From Neobacillus mesonae (GTDB taxonomy: Bacteria > Bacillota > Bacilli > Bacillales > Cytobacillaceae): a stretch of 57,885 nucleotides of DNA. Both the position numbers and the translations under genes were made by a program. Positions 51,888 through 57,885 of the stretch are shown here, piece by piece (position 1 is the stretch's first letter; every line of letters begins with the position of its first letter). The notes under the pieces are model-generated. The model was given only the letters and a program-made list of their open reading frames with translations, was not told where the DNA came from and searched no databases. The DNA lies in the NCBI RefSeq assembly GCF_023715155.1, contig NZ_JAMBNQ010000032.1:1-57885 (forward strand), in the 5' to 3' direction.

Positions 51888-54161
51888 TTAAACCATCTCT
51901 TGGTTTATTGGCAAAAAGATATCGACCGTTGTTCCATTATTTACAACACTATGAATATCAATCCAACCGCCGTGCTCTTTAATCACTTTGTGACTTATCA
52001 TTAAACCTAAGCCCGTTCCTTTTTCCTTTGTACTGTAAAATGGCTCTCCAATCTTTCTGATTCGTTCTTCAGTAATGCCCATTCCTTGGTCGATAAAACT
52101 AATCTTAAGATGATTAATTCCTTTGCGAGCTATTTTCACCTGTATCCTCCCGCCATTTGGCATCGCCTCTATAGCATTTTGAAGGATTTGAAGAAACACT
52201 CGTTTAATTTGACCTTCATCACAATACAGCTGCGGTAAATTAAATTCAAATTCCTGCTCCATTTTAATATTATACATGGTAAGCCGCGGCTGGATAATCA
52301 TCAAAACTTGTTGAAAAAGATCGCTTAGGTCACTTTTTTTCATTTGGTTTATTGGCTGATGATTAAAGCTTAAAAATTCACTGATAAATTCTTCAATCCT
52401 ATCAATCTCGTTTAACATCGTATTTATATAAAACGGCTTTTCCACTTCATTTTGCAGTAATTGCACAAAACCTTTAATGGTCGTAAGCGGATTTCGTATT
52501 TCGTGTGCGATACTAGTCGCAAGCGGTCCGATAACAGACAGTTTATCCGCTTTACGGATAAATTCCTCCGCTTTTTTTCGTTCAGATATATCACGTGCGA
52601 CAATGACTAGATGTTTGAGCCTGTTATCCGCATCCAAGACAGGATTTGCTCTGTCTTCAAACTCAACCCATCCTCCATCCGTATGTTTTAAACGGAACTC
52701 TGTTTGGACCGGTGTTTTAGTTAATGCAGCTACAGTATATAGTTTTTTTATCCGATCACAATCATCAGGATGCATCATGTCAAAAATCAACTGTCCCTCA
52801 TAGGCCTCTGGGGGAGCTCCTAATACAAATTCATGTGAGGGAGAGGCATATTCCAGCTTAAAATTTTGGTCAATGACCCGAATTAGATCCTGCGTATTTT
52901 CAGTAATGATACGATATTGCGATTCTTTTAACCTTAAAGCCTCTTCTATTCTCTTTTGTTCTGAAATATCGATACAGGAACCAATCACCTCTGTCACTTC
53001 CCCTCCCCTCCTAATGGGGCTTAAAGAAGCAAGATAGTGTATGCCAAATAGCTCACCCTCGAAAGTGACGTTTTCTTCCCCATTCCATGCTCTATGGTAA
53101 TAGCTGATTTTATTTTCCACATCTTCTGGCGATAAAAAATCAGATAACTCTTTTCCTACCACATGTTCAGGAGTCAATTTCACCTGTGATAGTAATTTAC
53201 CATCACATAAAGTGTGTATAAATTTACCCGCGATTTTCTTAAACTTAAAAATCATACCTTGCTGTAATCTTATGGTGTCAATTAAATCCTGATGGGCATT
53301 TCCTAACATTTCAATATTTAATTTTTGTCGTGTAACTTCGTGGGGAATCCCTTTATGATTGACCACTTTTTCAATACTGCGAAAATCATGCATAAGTTCG
53401 TCTGGGTGCAGGGGTTTACTAAATAAATATCCTTGTCCAATATTACAAAGATTTTGCTGTAAAAAGATTAATTGTCCTTCCGTTTCAATCCCTTCGGCCA
53501 CAACATCCATTTTTAACTGGTGGGCCATTTCAATAATAGACTTTACAATTGTTCCATTATTTAAGTCTGTATCGCAATTTCGTACAAAGGATTGGTCAAT
53601 TTTTATATTATCAAACGGGAGCTCCTGTAAATACTGCATCGAATTAAAGCCTGTCCCAAAGTCATCCAAACTTATTCGGACTCCAAGATTTTTTAACTCC
53701 CTGATCACTTTAGGAGCATGAAAAGTATCCAGCATAATTCCCTCTGTAATTTCAAGCACAAGATATTCAGGAGCTAGATTGGTTTCTATTAAAATATGTT
53801 TTACTTGGTTAACGAAATCAGGCTGATAGATCTGCCTGGCTGAGAGATTCACCGACATATATTGAGGTTTATTCTCTATATTCAGCCAATCCTTCATTTG
53901 AAAACAGGCTGTACGTAAAATCCATTCCCCTAATGGGATAATAAATCCTGATTCCTCTGCTGCAGGGATAAACTTAATTGGCGGAATAATCCCCTTCTCG
54001 GGACGAATCCAGCGGACCAGTGCTTCAACCCCCATCATTTTTCCTGACACTAAATCTACTTTCGGCTGATAAAAAAGACAGAATTCCTTTCGCTCCATGG
54101 CCTTTATCATCTCTTTTTCAAGCTGCATGGCCTCATCTATACCTTCCATTCCAAAAATCAC
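51888..54161 (-). CDS. EAL-PAS-PAS-histidine kinase fusion
   Basis: 757 residues. EAL phosphodiesterase domain at ~15-260 with catalytic motifs EALVRW, NLSARQ, LEITEGI, LDDFGTG, KIDQSF and VAEGIETE all present. Two PAS/PAC segments follow (~285-405 and ~415-535; VGKELSDFLSPEDV, EYASPSHEFVLGAPPEAYEG, IVARDISERKKAEEF). HisKA (~545-610) has SIAHEIRNPLTTIKGFVQLL, the phosphorelay sporulation-kinase type, and the HATPase (~650-755) has NAIEAMPNGG, DQGMG and GTGLGL. One chain thus joins c-di-GMP hydrolysis to a His-Asp relay. Start GTG at 54161 or ATG at 54149; both have weak ribosome sites. Confidence 0.9.
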   Translation of the reverse strand: MIFGMEGIDEAMQLEKEMIKAMERKEFCLFYQPKVDLVSGKMMGVEALVRWIRPEKGIIPPIKFIPAAEESGFIIPLGEWILRTACFQMKDWLNIENKPQYMSVNLSARQIYQPDFVNQVKHILIETNLAPEYLVLEITEGIMLDTFHAPKVIRELKNLGVRISLDDFGTGFNSMQYLQELPFDNIKIDQSFVRNCDTDLNNGTIVKSIIEMAHQLKMDVVAEGIETEGQLIFLQQNLCNIGQGYLFSKPLHPDELMHDFRSIEKVVNHKGIPHEVTRQKLNIEMLGNAHQDLIDTIRLQQGMIFKFKKIAGKFIHTLCDGKLLSQVKLTPEHVVGKELSDFLSPEDVENKISYYHRAWNGEENVTFEGELFGIHYLASLSPIRRGGEVTEVIGSCIDISEQKRIEEALRLKESQYRIITENTQDLIRVIDQNFKLEYASPSHEFVLGAPPEAYEGQLIFDMMHPDDCDRIKKLYTVAALTKTPVQTEFRLKHTDGGWVEFEDRANPVLDADNRLKHLVIVARDISERKKAEEFIRKADKLSVIGPLATSIAHEIRNPLTTIKGFVQLLQNEVEKPFYINTMLNEIDRIEEFISEFLSFNHQPINQMKKSDLSDLFQQVLMIIQPRLTMYNIKMEQEFEFNLPQLYCDEGQIKRVFLQILQNAIEAMPNGGRIQVKIARKGINHLKISFIDQGMGITEERIRKIGEPFYSTKEKGTGLGLMISHKVIKEHGGWIDIHSVVNNGTTVDIFLPINQEMV

Positions 54162-54212
54162 ACCACCATAACCTTTTATTACAGATCACCTTAACGGATT
54201 TGGTTGCAATAA

Positions 54213-54245
54213 AAGAGACCAATCTATTTTTCCCGATTGGTCTCT
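54213..54245 (-). terminator. Riboswitch 1 terminator
   Basis: GAGACCAATC...GATTGGTCTC perfect 10-bp stem followed by TTTTATT on the minus strand, between the c-di-GMP aptamer and the EAL-kinase start. Confidence 0.88.
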
Positions 54246-54248
54246 CAA

Positions 54249-54332
54249 ATCGGTAACTGGCTGGCATAATCAATTTGACCTTAGCCCCTGTAGCTTTGCG
54301 TCTTCACTTTTCAATGAATTTGCCTTTTTCGT
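54249..54332 (-). promoter_or_regulatory. c-di-GMP-I riboswitch (GEMM) 1
   Basis: Minus strand: AAAAAGGCAAATTCATTGAA, then GTGAAGACGCAAAGCTACAG, GGGCTAAG, and TATGCCAGCCAGTTACCGAT. These match the GEMM-I core (GGCAAA, GACGCAAAGC, GGGGCTA, TTACCGA). It lies about 90 nt upstream of the EAL-kinase gene, with a terminator as expression platform. Confidence 0.9.
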
Positions 54333-54508
54333 TCTATTCAATTCTTTTCTATTATACTTGTATTAGAAACTCCTATCTATTACTCAGTGTAAAATTCACC
54401 TTTTTGACATATTTCCCACAAATCGGTTAAGGACCCAATATACTATTATAGCAAAAATAATGACAAATTCTAACACATTTAGACAATTTTCGCTATCTTC
54501 ACATAAAT

Positions 54509-56794
54509 TTATTCATTCTTAACAAAACGGCAGTCTTCTAAAATAGAGTTTCTCCTTAACCTGATTTGAAGTTGGTTTAGAACTCTTATTAATTCCTCCT
54601 GCTCTTTCTGATCTAGAATAAATTTCACACCATATCGGTATACATTATTTTGCAATTCCTTTTTCCAAACGATATTCCCCTTTAAGTTCGACTCTTTTGT
54701 AAAAATTTCAGTAGAAAAACAGAAAACAACTCCATTGCTGACAGGAAGTTTTAAGGACGAGGAGAAACGCAGTCCACCTGGCCCAATATCTTCTACTTTA
54801 ATTTCTGTACTGCCAAGATTAACTTTCTTGCTTTCTACCTGTTCAATGGTCATATCGGCCAGCAGTGGATATTTTAACAGGACCCTGAAATAACGTCGTT
54901 TATTTTCACCAGGCTGGTAAGAAACAGACTCTTCTTGCTTAAAGCCAAATCCTTGTGTTAAATACCGTTTGTATTCATTTTCTTCCACCGGTTTACTATA
55001 AAAGTAGCCTTGAATTTCATCACAATGTAATCTTTTCAGCAAGGTCAGCTGCTCTTCCGTTTCCACCCCTTCTGCCACTACGGTTTTGTGCAGCTTGTGG
55101 CAGAGTGCAATGGTAGATGCAATAATTTCATAGTTATCTTTATCTCGATGAACATCATCTATTAAACTTTTATCAATCTTGACGATGTCGCATGGGAACT
55201 TCTTCAAATAGTTTAACGAGGAATACCCTGTTCCGAAATCATCCAACGCAATGGTAATCCCCATCTTCTTTAATGCTGTCAAAGCCTTTGACACTTCTTC
55301 TTCATTCTCGATAAACATCGTTTCGGTAATTTCAAATTCCAACCAATTCGGATTAATATTTAATTCATTTATAATAGAAGAAACTATATCCACAAAGTCC
55401 AGTTGAAGCAGCTGGATTGGTGATAGATTGATGGATACTTTTTTTATCGGGAGGCCTTCTTTTTCCCATTGTTTCATTTTCAAACAGATTTGCCGGACGA
55501 CCCATTCTCCAATCGGGATAATCAAGCCTGAGCCCTCCGCCATGGAAATAAATTCGTCAGGCAGGATTAACCCCCATTCCGGATGAATCCATCGAATGAG
55601 CGCTTCGGCAGATACCATTTCATTCGTCTTTGGATTAATCCGCGGCTGATAGTAGATATTAAATTCATTTTTTAATAAAGCTTTTTTGGAATCATTTCGT
55701 AACACAAACTGTTTATAGCTGTTAACACTCATCGTAGAAGAAAAGATTTGGTATTGATTTTTCCCGCTTTGTTTTGCATGATACATGGCAATCTCGGCGT
55801 TTTTTATCAGTATATCTGCCCTTTCACCGGAATAAGGGAAAACACTTGCCCCCATACTAACGGTTACATGGACTTCCTTTCTATCGACGATAAAGGAATC
55901 CTGATGAATAACTTCCAACAAATGATCCAGTGTTTTGTGTATTTCCTCATATTCAACAATATCTTTGATAATAATCGTAAAGTGGTCTCCGCTCATTTTG
56001 TGAATATAGACATTTTCATTTAACACCTTTTTCATTCTTCTTGAAAATTCCTTTAAAAGCATATTTCCAGTGGAATGCCCTAAGGTATTATTTATGTAGC
56101 GAAAATCATCGATTCCAATCCGTACAATCGCTAAATTGGTGTTACGCTCTTCCGCAAATTCGATTTCTTTCTTTAGATGTTCCTCCAAATATCGTTGGTT
56201 CGGCAGCCCTGTTAAGGAATCAAAGTTCGCTAAATTCTCCATCTCTTCGATTAACACTTTTTGTTCATCTTCAAGATTCTTCAAATCTGTAATATCCCTG
56301 CGGATGGTTAAAAATTGATGTGGACGTCCATTCTCATCCAGCAAAGGATAAATAGAATTATCATACCATTTAATGGATCCGTCTTTGGTTTTAGCTGATA
56401 GCTCCCCTTTCCAGACATCCCCATGTGAGAGGATTTTCCATATATCACGATAAAATGTTGCAGCATGCTTGTCAGATTCCAAGGTTTTCCATGATATGCC
56501 GACCAATTCTTCTGAACGGTATCCCAGGGAAGAGCTGCATTTTTCATTTATGTAAATAATAATCCCCTTGTTATTGGTAACAAAAATTAACTCTTCCTGG
56601 TCGAGGAGAATGGAATGAATCTTACTGAAGTTTAATATGGAGTCCTCCGTAATATGATTGAACTCATTCGAAGGCATGTCCTCGTTGTAGACAGTATAAA
56701 AGGATTCATCTATTGAATCCTTTTCTTGCTCTTGTTCAGTTTTTTCTGCTTGATGTAAAAAGTAGCTTTTTAAAGGATTTGAAAGAAGCCTCAT
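54509..56794 (-). CDS. PAS-GGDEF(degenerate)-EAL-PilZ protein
   Basis: 761 residues from the ATG at 56794 (GGGGGG upstream). PAS/PAC at ~70-185 (VTNNKGIIIYINEKCSSSLGY, FLTIRRDITDLKN). GGDEF-like domain at ~195-355 in which the active-site loop reads MSGDHF instead of GGDEF, so cyclase activity is unlikely. EAL at ~365-610 with EALIRW, SINLSP, FEITET, LDDFGTG, VKIDKS and VAEGVETE intact. C-terminal PilZ-like domain at ~635-745 with KRRYFRV and VEDIGPGGLRF, which would bind c-di-GMP. Likely a phosphodiesterase with its own c-di-GMP sensor, under riboswitch 2. Confidence 0.92.
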   Translation of the reverse strand: MRLLSNPLKSYFLHQAEKTEQEQEKDSIDESFYTVYNEDMPSNEFNHITEDSILNFSKIHSILLDQEELIFVTNNKGIIIYINEKCSSSLGYRSEELVGISWKTLESDKHAATFYRDIWKILSHGDVWKGELSAKTKDGSIKWYDNSIYPLLDENGRPHQFLTIRRDITDLKNLEDEQKVLIEEMENLANFDSLTGLPNQRYLEEHLKKEIEFAEERNTNLAIVRIGIDDFRYINNTLGHSTGNMLLKEFSRRMKKVLNENVYIHKMSGDHFTIIIKDIVEYEEIHKTLDHLLEVIHQDSFIVDRKEVHVTVSMGASVFPYSGERADILIKNAEIAMYHAKQSGKNQYQIFSSTMSVNSYKQFVLRNDSKKALLKNEFNIYYQPRINPKTNEMVSAEALIRWIHPEWGLILPDEFISMAEGSGLIIPIGEWVVRQICLKMKQWEKEGLPIKKVSINLSPIQLLQLDFVDIVSSIINELNINPNWLEFEITETMFIENEEEVSKALTALKKMGITIALDDFGTGYSSLNYLKKFPCDIVKIDKSLIDDVHRDKDNYEIIASTIALCHKLHKTVVAEGVETEEQLTLLKRLHCDEIQGYFYSKPVEENEYKRYLTQGFGFKQEESVSYQPGENKRRYFRVLLKYPLLADMTIEQVESKKVNLGSTEIKVEDIGPGGLRFSSSLKLPVSNGVVFCFSTEIFTKESNLKGNIVWKKELQNNVYRYGVKFILDQKEQEELIRVLNQLQIRLRRNSILEDCRFVKNE

Positions 56795-56908
56795 CAAAGT
56801 CCCCCCAATTTGATAAAGTTTTTCAAAAAAACACAATTGTAAAAGCATTCAGTGGAAGGGAGAAGGCGTAAAAGGGGGTTCATGGATTACACAAGATTTT
56901 AAGTATAC

Positions 56909-56944
56909 TAAAAAAAGACTAAAATAGACCGATTAGTCTATTTA
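56909..56944 (-). terminator. Riboswitch 2 terminator
   Basis: AAATAGAC-TAATCG-GTCTATTT stem followed by TAGTCTTTTTTT on the minus strand. Confidence 0.85.
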
Positions 56945-56946
56945 AC

Positions 56947-57027
56947 ATCGGTAACTGGCTGGCATAATCTTCAGATTGTAGCCCCTATAGCTTTGCGTCT
57001 TCATCTTTCAATGAATTTGCCTTTGTC
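56947..57027 (-). promoter_or_regulatory. c-di-GMP-I riboswitch (GEMM) 2
   Basis: Minus strand: CAAAGGCAAATTCATTGAAA, GATGAAGACGCAAAGCTATA, GGGGCTA and TATGCCAGCCAGTTACCGAT. It is nearly identical to riboswitch 1 in the conserved core, with different P3 details. It lies about 150 nt upstream of the GGDEF-EAL-PilZ gene. Confidence 0.9.
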
Positions 57028-57029
57028 AT

Positions 57030-57450
57030 GTTATTTAATTTTAAATAGGTCTTTATACTTATTAACAAACAATAATAGAGTCTTTTGCTCCTATATTTCT
57101 ATTTATTAATATGTATTTTAGCCCAATTATACACCATACCCACTCAAAACTGGACATATTTCGACGTATTTCAAGTAATTACCAGTTCCGTTACAAAATA
57201 ATGCATTCTTCCTTTTTTAAGGAGAAGGAGGGGGTAATTAAAATCATCATCTGGTTTGGTTAGAGTCAATTAGCAGCTGTAATCGCTGGACCAGAAATAA
57301 CTGGAAGAAAAGTAACTGCACTATAGAGTTAAGCACATTTTGTCCGCCAATCCATTAATATTTTATGCTGCTTTCTAATTGACCTTTGATTTGTTTTTTG
57401 TGGTGGAGGTTGATAGTGAATATTTATGTGCAGCCGCTTTTATTGGTTTT
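57030..57450. other. Intergenic region, no gene seen
   Basis: AT-rich DNA between riboswitch 2 and array E. It should hold the promoter of the riboswitch transcript. No convincing ORF, RNA or repeat was recognised. Confidence 0.4.
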
Positions 57451-57632
57451 TCACCTGTTAGACGGCTGATTGAGGTTGTTTATGTTCCCTCTGTACTGAC
57501 TTTCCGGGTAGAGTGTTGATAGGGGTTGTTTATGTGTCCTCTGTTTTCCCTTTTCACCCGTTAAAGGGTTGATAGGGGTTGTTTATGTGTCCTCTGTTTT
57601 CCCTTTTCATCAGTTAGAGGGCTGATAGGCTG
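57451..57632. repeat. Short 50-53-bp tandem repeat array E (3-4 units)
   Basis: GTTGATAGGGGTTGTTTATG, TGTCCTCTGTTTTCCC and TTTTCACCCGTTAAAGG repeat with G(C/T)TGAT at 57465, 57515, 57568 and 57621, i.e. spacings of 50, 53 and 53. The sequence is unlike arrays A-D. Confidence 0.8.
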
Positions 57633-57719
57633 ATAGACTGTACTCAATGAGTCTTCAAATATACCTTTTGTATAACAGGGGGTATTTTTCAACGTTATGA
57701 GCACTTTTTTTAAAAGGCA

Positions 57720-57756
57720 ACAAAAAAAGACAACCTTTTATAGATTGTCTTTTTAT
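57720..57756 (-). terminator. rRNA operon terminator
   Basis: AAAAAGACAA...TTGTCTTTTT stem; on the minus strand it is followed by a T-run. It lies immediately after the 5S gene. Confidence 0.85.
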
Positions 57757-57758
57757 TT

Positions 57759-57874
<116 letters not shown>

Positions 57875-57885
57875 CTATTTATTTG

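Overview
The window looks like a chromosomal segment of an endospore-forming Bacillaceae bacterium (Bacillus sensu lato). The evidence is AT-rich DNA, AGGAGG-type ribosome binding sites, near-matches to CcpA cre sites, PhoP-box and sigma-54 signals, Bacillus-type small proteins (bh protein, DUF378, YdaG-like) and a Bacillus-like 5S rRNA. No phage, plasmid or IS transposase gene is visible. The region is an accessory-rich mosaic of catabolic operons, signalling genes and many non-coding repeats.

Layout. 1-1020: a 51-bp tandem array. 1.1-12 kb: a minus-strand pentitol PTS locus in the order PRD regulator, EIIA, EIIB, EIIC, two zinc dehydrogenases, (terminator and a MITE-like insert), pentulose-P epimerase, transketolase, HPr. 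It should import a pentitol as its phosphate, oxidise it to a pentulose-phosphate and pass that to the pentose phosphate pathway. 12.5-15.6 kb: small stress and membrane proteins, then a DeoR regulator coupled to a Cof-type phosphatase. 15.9-20.5 kb: the fossil C-terminus of a glutaminase gene, a two-component system, and a divergent flavinylation cassette (FMN-binding protein, ApbE, RnfD-like protein). 20.6-27.1 kb: FAH hydrolase, MFS symporter, and an iron ADH driven by a consensus sigma-54 promoter next to its PAS/AAA+/Fis activator; then PhnX. 27.1-28.2 kb: degenerate repeats. 28.2-31.4 kb: SseB, an orphan ABC binding lipoprotein, and an exported nucleosidase under a guanine riboswitch.

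31.5-33.7 kb holds the most interesting gene set: a two-TM macro-domain protein, a TIR protein of the Cap12/Pycsar type with a GAF-like C-terminus, and an overlapping 56-residue ORF. This resembles a divergent Thoeris-type anti-phage system. 34.2-37.3 kb: PhoX and PstS behind a PhoP box. 37.4-39.1 kb: a small ORF, a second 51-bp array and a YitT protein. 39.3-48.1 kb: a complete AI-2 uptake and processing locus (lsrA-C-D-B-F divergent from lsrR-K) that ends in a cupin gene where lsrG might be expected. 48.2-49.4 kb: a 52-bp array of about 22 units. 49.5-57.0 kb: a c-di-GMP cluster with a diguanylate cyclase, a PAS-GGDEF protein, an EAL-PAS-PAS-histidine kinase fusion and a GGDEF-EAL-PilZ protein. 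Two near-identical c-di-GMP-I riboswitches precede two of these genes. The right end carries a short 53-bp array and the 5S rRNA of a minus-strand rRNA operon.

Several tandem arrays of unrelated or only partly related sequence share a unit length of 51-53 bp. This is the strongest structural signal not explained by known features. All assignments were made by eye from motifs and remembered family sequences; no searches were run.
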